A stretch of 64,000 nucleotides of DNA from Asterella californica (taxonomy: Eukaryota > Streptophyta > Marchantiopsida > Marchantiales > Aytoniaceae). Under the pieces are notes generated by a model. That model saw only the letters and a program-made list of their open reading frames with translations. It was not told the origin of the DNA and searched no databases. Within the stretch, counting starts at the first letter, position 1. Each line of letters begins with the position of its first letter. Of this stretch, positions 1 to 10,940 are shown in pieces. The translations under genes and the position numbers were made by a program. The stretch is from positions 434,001 through 498,000 of the forward strand of contig JAYKYS010000023.1 of NCBI GenBank assembly GCA_036924285.1, given 5' to 3'.

Positions 1-90
1 CTGTAGAAACAATGACCTACAACTCGAACACTTAGGCTTAAGAGCCTACCCAAACGACGGCAAATAGCATACATTCACGAGTAAACCAAC

Positions 91-2148
91 CTGATCAATA
101 AGAATCTCAATACTTTTTGGGCCACGATAATTCTCAACTAAGCGTGTAGCGTCATAAGCCTGAATAATAAAGTTTATCAGCCACGAGTAAATGTCAGAAG
201 CATGCCAAGATGTGATCCATCAAAATCTATGCTGCGTATAAATCGTTCAGGCTAAACTTGAACCAAGGTACGAGAAAAGCTCCATAAGAAACAGCATTCC
301 AGATACGTCTCCCTTAACTGAAACCACCGTTACCCACATATTTCTAAGTGCTGAGAAAGTAGAAGAGGAAATGTCACTTACCTCCCAAGCAGTCCTGTCA
401 TCTCCCAAATATCCACTAAAAGCCTTATGACCCCAAGGAACCACGGATGGATTTGCAATTGGCGCAAACGCTGATACAGACTGCAACACAGGAAAAATGC
501 GAGAACTAGTTAGAAATCGCCAGCCTGATTTTTGTGGTAGTGTACTTTAGCTCTATTTCCACCGAATTACACGCAAGGAAATGTGAAGTCGCTCACTCTT
601 TCTTGCGGTGAAACATTAGAAAAACCGTAAAAAGTGTCTCGTTCAGTGCAGGCATCAAAAGTAAAGAATACCTCAGCAAACTATGAAGGATGCTTTGAGC
701 AGATACATTCATGCAAGGTACATCTGACTTACAGCAAACAATAAGCTGGATTCACTACCTTGTACGTCCCAGGGTTTCTGAGGTACACAACCAGAGCACC
801 ATGACCACCCATCGAGTGCCCGGTGATAGAGGCCCTCGACGTGTCTAACTCCGAGAAGTTAGCCTTCAACACTTCAGGCAACTCCTTGGTCACGTAGCTG
901 TACATTTGCCAGTTTTTCCACTTCTCCTGTGTTGCATTCACGTAAAATCCCGCACCTAGAACAGAAGGCACTATCGGGTCAAACATGTTCGGATCGTGAT
1001 GCTGAAGATTTCTAAGTCACTCGAACAACCTCAAATTTTAAAACCTCGCCACTCCGGTTGAATTCTTCGAAGTTTAAACGTCACCTTCCAGGAACCCAGA
1101 AACTCTCGTTGGGTTCCAAATCGGTGATACTCATTATCTGTGTCTGCTAGATAAGAGCTGCTAGACTAGGCTCTTATAAAACGTCATTTTCATGTGTATC
1201 TGCTGATCAAAATGACCATCTCATCCTAGGACTGCTCCATAAGACGTCAACACATCTGAAGCCACCATCCTCAAGGAAGGAAGCAGAATTCTGATCCCAC
1301 CTTCACCGAAGTCCCAGCTGTCGGTCCCGCCCTCGACATTCAAACCTCCTGCAAAATGATCAAACAGTGTGGATGAGAATAGGGGCCTGCTGTGGACAGG
1401 ACTTTGCGAAAAGAAATTCATGGCGTGTCTGTGAGACACAGAATTCTCAAACTTGAAGTAGCTCCAATAGCTGTCCTCGAAAGAAAGAGCGGACTCGAAC
1501 ACCAAACATCTCGTTTCAACAGAATTAACAGGGGCACACGGAGATTCAAAGATATCAATGAGACAGCATCAGCAATCGACAGGATTTGGGGTAAACGCAG
1601 AAAAAGAAGAACCTAGTGACATGGATAGACTTCATTTAGGCCACATCTTCAGGGCAAAAGTTTTCTTTCAGACAACTTACTGGGCGAAGTATCCGGTGAA
1701 ATGATCGCAATGCCCTCCTCCGATGCAGGTCGCTGGATGCCGGATTTGGTGATGACATTCTCATCAGTGCAGCTAAGACCAGACAACCAGTAGAGGATCT
1801 GCGAAGCATGAGCTAGAGTAAGTGGACACGGTATCTTCCGCTTTTCTTAATCAAGCTCATGGCAGAGTTGCTTTTCACACCTAACGTCTCTCAGCTACCA
1901 GTGGCTACTGCCTTGCAGACCTCAGACTTGTAATGAGGACGAAAACCTTAAGAGATAAAACGAAGCAAGAAGAACACTGCGCAAATTAGTTCAAACTTCC
2001 AACTTACGGGCACTTTCTTCTCGCTTGCTGCTGGTGGGAAGTAAATAGTGAACGTCGTCGAGCAGCCAAGAGTACGACTCTGGTAACTGTAGCGCTTGTT
2101 GAAGCCTCCGAAGTGTTTGTTGCAACTGATCTCCTTAGGACTCTCCAT
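91..2148 (-). CDS. SFGH: S-formylglutathione hydrolase, six exons, C-terminus outside window
   Basis: This esterase hydrolyses S-formylglutathione to formate and glutathione, the second step of glutathione-dependent formaldehyde detoxification in the cytosol. Exons on the minus strand are 2008-2148, 1681-1798, 1301-1348, 759-955, 382-480 and 91-159; every intron has GT-AG ends and the phases join without a break to 224 codons. The ATG at 2148-2146 gives the usual short N-terminus. Visible family blocks are NKRY and [14 protein letters not shown] in exon 1, [12 protein letters not shown] in exon 2, GLNVEG in exon 3, the nucleophile elbow GHSMGG in exon 4 (Ser about residue 150), and LIDQ at the end of exon 6. 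The catalytic Asp and His and roughly 60 residues should lie to the left of base 1; bases 1-12 read on the minus strand look like the next splice acceptor. The reading frame is intact and looks functional. No other intact host gene is visible. Confidence 0.94.
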
Positions 2149-2520
2149 TTCTCTCTTTCTCTCTCTCACTCTGTGTCTTTGCTCTACTCGCTTCGCTTCC
2201 GCTTGGTTCGTGTGCACGGGGACAAAAAGCGCGAGATTACACCCGGCAACACGACCGAATATGCGAACTCCGACTGTTAAGGAAGAAGATGGAAGTTCGA
2301 TCCGTACACTCGTTCGTTTGTTCGACAGAAGTGAGTGGGATTTAGGAAAGTGAAGACAAGAGTTCTTGTAAAGTACGTCTTTTGTCGTGCATAATGCCTA
2401 CTTATGCTACCAACAATAAGGGGACATTTTCCCACGCGGAGACCAGAACTTGGCACCTTTGAGAACCAATAAATGAAGGACGAGACTTTCAAGAAGAATG
2501 GGCAGACCGTCAAGTTGTTG
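2149..2520 (-). promoter_or_regulatory. Probable 5' UTR and proximal promoter of SFGH
   Basis: Immediately upstream of the SFGH ATG the minus strand is a GA-rich tract (complement of the CT repeats at about 2148-2180), a common 5' UTR feature of plant housekeeping genes. Farther up the sequence turns AT-rich after about 2520. I see no convincing TATA box, so the limits are inferred from position only. Confidence 0.3.
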
Positions 2521-2909
2521 CTTTTAATTTGGTAATTTTCTTTTCTTCTTTTTAAGTTAAATCACTTGAGTGCATGTTTGTTTGCACTCCACAAACAACA
2601 GTATTTTATTTGAGCTTTAGCTTTTAACGAGCTTCTAGTTTTTCGGATGGAACAGATTTGAAACTTCTAAGAATCATGTTAAAAAAATACTTTCTCAGAG
2701 AAAGTTAATTTTACTCTTCCATGGTATCTTAAATCGTTGTCCATCATCCATCCAATGGATGGTGGACATCCACGATATGTTTTTACTGAAGGTCGATATG
2801 ACATTGTCTGAACAAGAAGTTAAAGGTTTGAAGTTTTGTAGACCATAGTTTTGTTTACCAGACTATAAGCATCTCTATTCATGCATGCATATTCACTACA
2901 TCTGCAAGG

Positions 2910-2963
2910 GTTTAATTTATTACCTAATCCTTTCATTGGGAAGGGTTAGGTAATCAATTAAAC
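2910..2963. repeat. Palindrome of the P3 type (copy 1)
   Basis: A 23-base arm (2910-2932) beginning GTTTAATTTATTACC pairs with its near-perfect reverse complement (2941-2963) around an 8-base loop. The core CCTAATCCTT/AAGGGTTAGG recurs at 4951-5004, 7907-7955 and 12037-12088. Confidence 0.7.
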
Positions 2964-3073
2964 ACTTCATTAACTGCTTGGTTCTGGACTTGTAGCCTCC
3001 TGCACTTATACAGTTAGTTAACTTATGGGTTATATGAGGATCTTTTAGCATCTCCTAGGTCCCTTAACATTTA

Positions 3074-3093
3074 ATATATATATATATATATAT
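3074..3093. repeat. TA dinucleotide microsatellite
   Basis: About ten consecutive TA units in an AT-rich context. Confidence 0.9.
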
Positions 3094-3690
3094 TGATATT
3101 ATTTATTTAATTATTATAGAATTTCTAGTTAACTCTTATTTATTTTTTGATAACCAAAGAACTAAGTAAAATGAGGCAATTACTATATAGAGTTGAGATT
3201 GGGTTTAGACTGTACCTTGTAACATAGAAATTGTACTTACTAAATAGAGGTGAATATGCACATAACCAACATATTCTCAGCTTGGTAACCTATATTGTTA
3301 ATCATATTTACAATGTTAGTGATAGAGATGAAATATCCACCTCGATTCATGTAGAACTATGAATGGCACAATATATTGCGTACTCAAAAAAGAATGAAGA
3401 TTTCCAAGATGTGGATAAAGTCTTTGATGATTCAAACTATGATGTTATTCACATCGTACATCTTTTTACGATCATTAAACTTACAGTGAAGAGAATATTT
3501 CTTCTTTTTCCGATTTAGCTCCAAGAAGATATTCTCTTCTGTTCCAAGAACCCTATAAACTTCATCTTAACCTTTCTTTATAAGTTCTAAGTAGTTTGTC
3601 TTGAAATGAACTACCAATTGTTAAGATAGTGGAGAGCTTTGGTTTAAGATTACTTTATAGAATAACCGATATTGAATTTTGCTCGGAGTA

Positions 3691-3799
3691 AATTTCACTA
3701 GACGACTCACCTAATGTACTCAGATCTAGCTCGAGTCTCTTTCTTCAGAAGTCAATTTCAATTTCACAAGACAACTCTACCTAATGTGCTCAGGTCTAG
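3691..3799. repeat. Imperfect direct duplication, about 40-base units
   Basis: The unit beginning AATTTCACTAGACGACTC and ending in GATCTAG-like sequence at 3691-3729 is repeated with a few changes at 3760-3799. Confidence 0.6.
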
Positions 3800-4871
3800 T
3801 TTACCCGCTAGTTCCTCATTACCTTGTGTCAAAGGCAAATAAATCTTAAGTCACACTAAGAACGTTAGGATGCAAGCACCCTAAGCAGGCAGCCTGCGAC
3901 CACAAAGGATTAAAATGCATGTGAAGCATATTAACTCTATACCTGTCGTCTCTAATCTCGACCTCAAACCATTACGTTTTCATCATTCGCTCACAAATTC
4001 TTGCTAAACATTGTAATATATACGTCCATTGCCAGACTCTTCCCACTGCTTTCTCGATTTTGTGTTGTATTTAAGGGTATTCATTGGGCTTTTGAGCTTT
4101 AGGCGTCGTGAAGAGTGGTTCGCATAGTCCTAAGCACATCTTGAATATGAACACTGGGATCAATGAAAGTTTATTCTTACTTGTTTACCTCGGCTGTGGT
4201 GCATATATTCATTGTGTATTTAATTGTAATGGTTTCATTCTAGACCATCACACACATTCTTATCTTCAGAGAAGCATGTTCTGAGAAATATACATACTTC
4301 TTGAGGTTTCGATCGGAAAAATGAAGACAAGCGAAGAAATATGAAAGAAAAAACAGATGAGGATTGGCTCTGATCACAACGTGAAGAGCAGGCGACGGAA
4401 GAGTCAAACTTGGGTTTTACAACTGATTCTTAATCAAGCAGAGTCTCTTTCTGGCATTTTTCATTTCGTGTTATCAGAAACTATGTAAATCTTAAGTGTA
4501 AATTCCAGATTAACTCAATAGGAAAAATCAAAACTTGTGGTGATTATTAAGTATTAACATAAGAGAGAGTTGCGAAGATTTAGACATAACCCATAAGAGA
4601 AACACGCATACACACTTCCGAAACTACAAGTGCGATGGATTGTGACCAATAGACATTAATATATTACCTATCCGTCCTGAAAGTATACTTAGCTAACAAA
4701 TTAATGAGTATGCTTCCGTCTCCATCTGAAGATGAAGAACGTAACGTAATAAGAAAATAACGTAATCCATGCTTCCTCTTACGAAACACGTAATAAAATG
4801 GTTCAACTTGAATTACCTTTGTCAAGCACGAGATGAGTTAGCAACGTGAGATGAAACTAGTTTAGCTTTAA

Positions 4872-5004
4872 AATAAGCAAGGAAGTCTTCTCTAGACTTC
4901 CTTGCTTATTCACCTCTTCCAAGTTCGGAAGAGGAGAATATGCAAGGGTAGTTTAATTTATCATCAAACCCTTTTCGCCGGAAGGGTTAAATGATGAATT
5001 AAAC
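4872..5004. repeat. Triple-palindrome repeat, order P1-P2-P3 (copy 2)
   Basis: Three adjacent hairpins are visible. P1 has perfect 16-base arms (AATAAGCAAGGAAGTC at 4872-4887 and its complement at 4895-4910). P2 has CCTCTTCC/GGAAGAGG arms at 4913-4934 followed by GAATATGCAAGG. P3 is a long imperfect hairpin at 4951-5004 with GTTTAATTTATCAT ends. The same three modules occur in reverse order near 12.1 kb. Confidence 0.75.
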
Positions 5005-5124
5005 TGCGTACAGTTTACATTTAATATATTATATATACAAAAGTAATAAATTTATTTTAGAATTATTAAAACTTTTTTGTATAATATTTATATAATTTTC
5101 ATTAATATCTCAAAAGCACTCACG

Positions 5125-5493
5125 CTACACTGTCTGGTCCAGTGACGTTCAGTGATTTTTTCTTTTTTTTTACGTTATCTTTTTCTTCATCCGACGGGAA
5201 GCACACTTTGGATGCATATTAGTTAACATTCTTGCATTATCACCCGTTGTTAGTTCCTCAACATATATTTCAATGTACATTTATTTTTGAGATTATTTTT
5301 AGATTGAACTACACTGTCTGGTCCAGTGACGTTCAGTGATTTTTTTATTTTTTTTATGTTTATTTTTTTCTTCACCCGACGGGAAGCACACTTTGGATGC
5401 ACATTAGCTAACATCCTTGCATTATCACCCGTTGTTAGTTCTTCAACATATATTTCAATGTATATTTATTTTTGAGATTATTTTTAGATTGAA
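5125..5493. repeat. Tandem duplication, 184-base unit, two copies
   Basis: The unit starting CTACACTGTCTGGTCCAGTG at 5125 is repeated at 5309 with few differences, ending near 5493. Both copies carry CCGACGGGAAGCACAC and a T-rich run. No coding potential is evident. Confidence 0.85.
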
Positions 5494-5552
5494 CCAATCC
5501 TGAGACATCTTGGGAGGTTTAGTAAAGAATGAATGTTCAGTGACATCCCTTT

Positions 5553-5664
5553 AAACACTTCAGTATATGGAATTTTTTCTTTTTATTTAAACCTACCTCT
5601 AGAGGAGGAAACACTTCAATTATATGAAATATTTTTTCCTGTTTAAAACTACCCTAAGAGGAGA
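5553..5664. repeat. Imperfect tandem duplication, about 56-base unit
   Basis: The unit starting AAACACTTCAG at 5553 is repeated from 5609 with substitutions; both end in an AGAGGAG motif. Confidence 0.6.
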
Positions 5665-6206
5665 CGAGTTCTTTCTTATTTCCATGCGTTTACTTGGAGA
5701 GCTTTGAGATGATTCGAACTCACGTCGTCAACTCCGTATGGACAGTTTGATTCCAATGGGTTATTCACATTCTGGTGACTAATTCTATGCACAGTTAATA
5801 TTAAAAAGAGACTTCCGGACTTCTAGCTCACGATGAAACATAGATTACTGTAAGAATATCTTTATTTAATTCACTTAACATGTTTTCATCTCCGAAAGGA
5901 TACTTTAAGTTCACTTGGCTAAAAGTGTGTAGGTTTGTTTTTTTGTTTTTTTTTTGTTTTTGTTTTTGTGTAGGGTTTTCCTAAGCAGGACCTTAGAACC
6001 AGAGTCCTTTTGTAAGCGCCAAGTGTTAGCACGGAAGTTAAAAGTTAACCGGCTTCAAAACCCATGACGATTCTGGGTTCCACAAGATATCTGGCAGGAT
6101 GCCGCGATATATATTTGTCCTGTGCATAACTGCGTCGACTTGGAAAGACTACACGAAACACAAATAATATTTTCTTTGTCTGGTTAGACTTCAAATCTGT
6201 TATTTA

Positions 6207-7014
6207 GAGCATCTCCACCTGTATATAGCTAAAGAACTCTTTATCTTTAATTTACAGATAAAGAGTGAAAGATCTTTGTGTTTAAGGGAAGAATTTTCTC
6301 TTCCCCACTGCAATCGTTAAAAAATATGCATATCAGATGAACTGTTGGTAGAGATGAAAAATGAAAAATATCAATAAATATATAATGCTTACTGGTCCTT
6401 GTTGTCTGCTTACAATGATGAGAAAAAAATACAATGATTGAGAAAAAAATACAGACAGATTCATGTTCCATTGGATTTCTAGAGAAGATATTTTAGATAA
6501 AAGATAAATTTTACTAAATATATATATTAATTTTGAACTACTAAATACAAAATACTAAAGTTAACTAAACTCGGCTAACATGAGCACACATGGCCGTCTA
6601 GTCGGTAACAAACCCATAAACTAATATGTTTACTGATACCAGTCTTTGTATATACATGTCAAGTTGATCTCCAGTGAAAATATATTTAATTTTATTATTT
6701 TAATTATGATCTAATTTTTTTTAAAGATAATAATATAAATTAAAAAATTATATATTTTCTCTTTTCTGAACTTGGAAGAGTTGAAGCAAATCCGATAGAA
6801 TATCAAAAATTGAAACTTTTTGAAATTACCAAAAAATATTTCTCAAACGGTTTGATATAGGATTAGAGGGTGTTTATTGTAATCTTTATATTAGAGAAAC
6901 ATAATAACTTCTAAAAATTCATAAATTAAAATTTAATATAAAGATGCAACGGTGAGAAAATTATCCCCTAACTGGCTAGGGGAGCCTTTTTAAAGACCCG
7001 CGGTGGAGATGCTC
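6207..7014. mobile_element. Harbinger/Tourist-like MITE, 808 bp
   Basis: Perfect 13-base terminal inverted repeats GAGCATCTCCACC (6207-6219) and GGTGGAGATGCTC (7002-7014) are flanked by TTA on both sides (6204-6206 and 7015-7017). A TTA/TAA target duplication with this terminus is known for plant PIF/Harbinger-derived MITEs. The interior is AT-rich, non-coding, and includes a degenerate P2 palindrome near 6762-6783. No transposase is present, so it would be mobilised in trans. Confidence 0.8.
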
Positions 7015-7906
7015 TTACTCTGATGTCTCTCGTCTGTACTCACCTACTTTCCCCGCCAAATGCATGGCGTCGCAAATCCACTGCGTGCGGAACAAACTTC
7101 CTTTCCCTCCCCCTACAAATTTGGGTTTATGGCCTAATCTTGAATATTTCTCCAACACAGGCTGGCAATGCATGCATGACTGGCAATTTAGGTTTTGTGG
7201 ACAAATGCGTGACCAGCTCAATGGTTATTGTGAGGCTTGGCTGGCAAATGTGAGACCACCTCAATAGTTCTTCCTCCCTTCGGGTCGTTGCTTGGCCCTT
7301 CGGTTCCTTCTTTCCCTTGTGGGCTTGATGGAGTATTTCCATCTGTTGGCTATTCATTTGTCGCGTTTTTACCTCAAAGGTTATGTGAGACATAGGGTAC
7401 TGTCCCCGGCGAAGGAGATGAGGTCAGTTTATAAATAAAACCCCGAACAAATTTAACTGGCGCGTTTGACGTAACTATTGCAGTTCAAATAGCATACTTT
7501 AGTCTAGTGCTTATAGCACTAATCGGATTAACAATATGCATGCAACATGTTCCGTCCGTAGTGCACAAAAAGACAAAAGAGAGAAGAAAACAAAATCAAA
7601 TTTTCTAACTGGACCAAGTAGTGTAAATAACACTAATTTTTTTTTTACAATGGAGATCGGACAATGTAGATCGAGAAGTCTTCCTTGCATTGTCAATCTC
7701 AGTCGGAAATGGTTTACAAAGTGTTAAATAATAAATATAAAGTAACCGCTAGACTAAAATATATTTTAGACATAAATATTATATGCTAAATGTAAAGTAC
7801 AAACCGGAAGTTTCGGACAAAACTTGTAAGTCATGTAAGTGCAAGCGCGTTCCAGGAGTTATAATAACGATTTGCTGTCTTTCCAAAAAATAATATTTTT
7901 ATTAAA

Positions 7907-7996
7907 ATTAATTTATCACTTAATCTTTCTCGTCAGAAAAGTTAGATGAAATTAAACCTCTTTATATATTATCTTTTCTTCTGAACTTGAAAGATG
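7907..7996. repeat. Degenerate palindrome repeat P3-P2 (copy 3)
   Basis: A weakened P3 hairpin (TAATTTATCACTTAATCTTTC against its diverged complement to about 7955) is followed by a weakened P2 hairpin at about 7972-7994 with the loop CTGAACTTG. Order and spacing match the copies near 4.9 and 12.1 kb, so it looks like an older copy. Confidence 0.5.
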
Positions 7997-8079
7997 TGAT
8001 AATACAAAAAAATCATTATAATAAATATGCATGCTATATCAACTTCCGAGAACTTTGACTCTCTTTATGTGATCAGAAA

Positions 8080-8152
8080 GATGGAAGTGTATCTATATTA
8101 AGATATTTACAATAGAAGATGGAAGTAAATCTATATTAAGATATTTACAATA
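8080..8152. repeat. Tandem duplication, 38-base period
   Basis: A 35-base unit GATGGAAGTGTATCTATATT... at 8080-8114 recurs at 8118-8152 with two or three changes. Confidence 0.8.
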
Positions 8153-8653
8153 AATTTATTCATATATATTATATAGTATTTACATCTAGAGTTGCAAGAC
8201 AGTCCAAATATATCATAAAAACGAGGGAGAACATCTGCACATTCGAAATTATAAGTGCGAGAAGTTATTAACAAATCCATAGTTGTTGGAAAATCCTTGA
8301 TCCCATTGAAAACGAGTATAACCGAATCATTAACTGGAGTTGCTGCATATCCATACCATATAGTTCCCGCAACAACAAACACATAGCTATTCCAACTGTA
8401 TTGACTTGACCTTTTCTAAAAAGTGAAATAAATAGCGAAACGACCACAAAAAGACGTTTATTTTCTGTTTTGAATTCAATACACTTCCAGTGTAATGATT
8501 GAGTAGAAAATTTTATTTCCATCTTTGATAATAATAAAAAAAGGTTGACCAAGATTTTGTTAATGCAAAAATTCCTCTGGTTTTGATTTCTTGGTTTTTT
8601 GAACAGTTTATGGGCAATTGTAAGTTGAAAAGGTTTTAGGATTTAGCTGATTG

Positions 8654-8720
8654 TTCTTCAGTAGCTCTGTGGTAGAGCGGTCGGCTGTTAATCCATTGGT
8701 TGTAGGTTCAAGGAGGAGAT
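8654..8720 (+). pseudogene. Plastid-type trnN-GUU relic
   Basis: The run TTCTTCAGTAGCTCTGTGG, then GTAGAGCGGTCGGCTGTTAA and GGTTGTAGGTTC follows the plastid tRNA-Asn(GUU) sequence closely, including the D-stem, the anticodon GTT in GGCTGTTAA, and the start of the T-arm. The 3' half of the T-arm appears deleted (about nine bases), so GGTTCAAGGAGGAG replaces the T-loop, T-stem and acceptor. It is therefore a non-functional fragment, most simply a nuclear insertion of plastid DNA. A mitochondrial copy of plastid trnN as donor cannot be excluded. Confidence 0.7.
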
Positions 8721-8731
8721 GCTTGTTTTGA

Positions 8732-8880
8732 CTTTTAGAACTGGATGTTCTTTTCATTGTTTATACTAATGTCAAATTGCAACAAAAACAAAAATGTACT
8801 AATGATTGTCAGTAATCTAAAAGATGCACTTCTTTTAGAACTGGGTGTTTTTTTCATTGTTTATACAATATCAAATTGCA
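8732..8880. repeat. Direct duplication, exact 100-base period
   Basis: The 50-base unit CTTTTAGAACTGGATGTTC... (8732-8781) recurs at 8832-8880 with three or four changes. It lies directly between the trnN relic and a GC-richer zone of degenerate repeats. Confidence 0.75.
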
Positions 8881-9180
8881 GTGCTGCGGCTTCCTTCTCT
8901 TCGTGCTCGTTCGTTCGTCTTGCGGGTGAATTGTAAACATGCTACCGCTGGTCGGTTCCGTTGCTTCTCTTCTCCGTTTGCTCGTGTTGCGGTAGGCTTC
9001 GGTGCCACGACTTCCTTCTCTTCTTGCTCCTTCGCTGAGGACGAATTGGAAACGTGCTGCTGCTGCTTGTCCGTTTGGTCATGTTGCGTTTGAGTGTTGC
9101 GGCTTCCTTCTGTTTGCTCGTCCTGCGGCCAAATTCGAAGAGTGCTGTGGCGGAATTGGGAACGTGACCTCGTCAATCTT
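8881..9180. repeat. Degenerate repeats rich in CTTCCTTCTC and TGCTCGTTCGT words
   Basis: Three imperfect passes of a roughly 110-base unit carry GCGGCTTCCTTCTCTTC, TTTGCTCGT and GAATTGNAAAC motifs. Base composition is clearly more GC-rich than the AT-rich DNA to the left, so a sequence boundary is likely near 8880. Confidence 0.5.
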
Positions 9181-10111
9181 GTCCTTGTTCGTAGTGTTTG
9201 TTGCCGATGTTGGAAATTTCATTTCGAGTCGTCGGCATGTATGGTCTGTGCGCGACAATGAGGGATCCATGTGGTCTGCGGGCAAGAGGTTTCGGTATGG
9301 TGAGTCATTGCGGCCCAATCGCTAAATAGATATGCTGTGGGTCGGATTGAGATTGGGCCATTGTGGGTTACGGCGATCGGTCTGCGAGCTGTGAGGTGTA
9401 GGCCGTGGCCTTCGCATTTGGAGTCCGGATGAACATGTTGTTTGTCATCCGGGTCGCATTACAGCCGATTCCAAATTGTATTATCGTCTTCTTACGAGTT
9501 GTCGCTGTCATGTCTTGTCATTTTGTTCATGCTGCTGTTGTGTGTTCTGAGGTTCACTAACTTTTGACCTTCTCGCAGTTGTAATTAAGGGCTGCCACCG
9601 TGTACAAATAGACATCGACTGGAGATGAGGTCAGACTTGTATTGTTCTCTTTTTTCATGCTTTCTAGTGTTTTGTTGTTTGCCTCCTTCTAGTCCTGAGG
9701 CTGCTGTTTTTGCTGTCAGTCCTCACATTTCTGTTACCGACTCGTCTGGGTTCGAGGAAGATGATTTCTACGTACCTTTAGGTTGTCATCCCATCTTTCC
9801 TACGTTGGATGAGGTCTACCACCAAGGATTTGACAATTGAAGATTAGAAGCACACCGCTTCTATGTGTACTTGGATCTTCAGTTCTCTGATCATATTCCA
9901 TGCTTCCTTCTTGATAGCGATTTTGTCAAGGTAGCTCGTGTCTTTGTGGCTACATCCGGATCTTTTATGTACTTGGGCACCACAGAGGATACATATTGGC
10001 TTGTGGTCCGGATCAACAGATATTTATCTACCATAGTTGTTTCATCGACTGTTATATCGCAAACTTGTTCAAACCTACAGTACGAGGGATTGATAGGATA
10101 CGTAGTCTGCC
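9181..10111. other. Leader of the Rep-like pseudogene or unrelated DNA; no family recognised
   Basis: Plus-strand frames at 9625-9840 and 9865-10251 are open for 71 and 128 codons but show no family signature I recognise. Their position just upstream of the Rep-like motifs would fit a decayed N-terminal region of the same gene. Confidence 0.3.
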
Positions 10112-10940
10112 TTGTATGTGGGGTTGTGCTGGATCTGTCGAGGTTTAGGTACATTTATCTTCACTTCTCTGAGCCGTCTCGTCTTAATGTCTCTACGAAG
10201 GGAGGCAAGAGCGAGGAAGATCAATGCGTCGATTCCCGAGAAAAGTCTTGAGATGTCAATTACTGTCTATAAGACAAGAGGGGATTTGGACTTGGAACTT
10301 TTCTCGCTGTTGGCTGTTTTTCTGGATAAACACTGTGTTTCCGGTTTGTTTTCTGTCGAACGTGGGGGCGCTCTACTTCATCTACACTTTCAAGGGGTAG
10401 TTTGCATCCATGCAAAAAATTGCCCGTAAGTTACGAAATGACTTATTGCGGTTTTGGATGGCAGCATGCGAAACCTTTGGGTGATGAGGTTTTTGAGAAG
10501 TCGTTAACAAATCATAGCTTGCACACCTATTTGATATGCTGGGTTACTGTATGAAAGATCAGAAGGAGGAGTATCACCATGTGACGACGAAGTACGTTTC
10601 TGAGAGCATGCTGACTGACGGCAAAGATATGTATGTTCTTTTAGGTGTTGCGGATACGAAAAATCGTGTTGAGCTGACTTATGCGAATGTACTTGCCAGG
10701 GCCCTCCAGTTTAATAAGTACAGGAACTCTCATCCGTTGTCTACTGCAATCCGCAGTTGTTTGAGGACTATGCTAACTTCCGGGAAGTACAGCACTTCTC
10801 TCCGTTGACTCATTCAGGGTGGGATGCAGGAACGAAGACTAGATTCTCTGTGGAAATCATTTTTGCACCCTGCTGAAATCACTGCAAAAGATGTTCAGAA
10901 CATCTTCTTTTGCAGGACAATAGGCATTGTGGGCAGTGCA
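10112..10940 (+). pseudogene. Rep-class HUH endonuclease-like pseudogene
   Basis: Pieces in two frames look like one broken protein. The first piece (10112-10429) carries GALLHLHFQGVV with the HLH at 10379-10387, the form of the metal-binding HUH motif of rolling-circle Rep proteins. A second piece (10410-10481) has RKLRNDLLRFWMAACETFG. After two compensating frameshifts and stops, the third (10536-10808, continuing past one stop to about 10940) has GYCMKDQ at about 10542-10562, a good match to Rep motif III (YxxK, the nicking tyrosine). The Tyr lies about 55 codons after HUH, as in Rep domains. Downstream, LDSLWKSFLHP may be a further conserved block. Rep-type HUH enzymes drive rolling-circle plasmids, CRESS viruses, Helitrons and replitron transposons; a replitron-like transposon relic is my best guess. 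No helicase domain is seen. Stops and frameshifts show it is dead. Confidence 0.5.

Larger units (their letters stand above)
2521..6203. other. AT-rich intergenic DNA without a recognisable gene
   Basis: No open frame here is long or family-like. The stretch holds palindromic repeats, a TA microsatellite and several local tandem duplications, listed separately. Homopolymer runs of T with scattered G occur around 5938-5970. I see nothing that suggests transcription. Confidence 0.7.
7015..8650. other. Intergenic DNA, no recognisable gene
   Basis: Short frames around 7.02-7.39 kb match nothing I recognise and occur in overlapping frames on both strands. The rest is AT-rich with a decayed palindrome copy and a short tandem repeat, listed separately. 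Confidence 0.6.

Noticed and set aside
2149..2200. CT-rich run as a microsatellite of interest
   Set aside because: Best explained as the GA-rich 5' leader of SFGH.
1392..2353. Plus-strand frames over the SFGH gene
   Set aside because: They are complements of SFGH exons and introns, with no family similarity.
7015..7393. Overlapping frames on both strands around 7.0-7.4 kb
   Set aside because: Several frames open in the same short stretch is typical of chance; no recognised protein.
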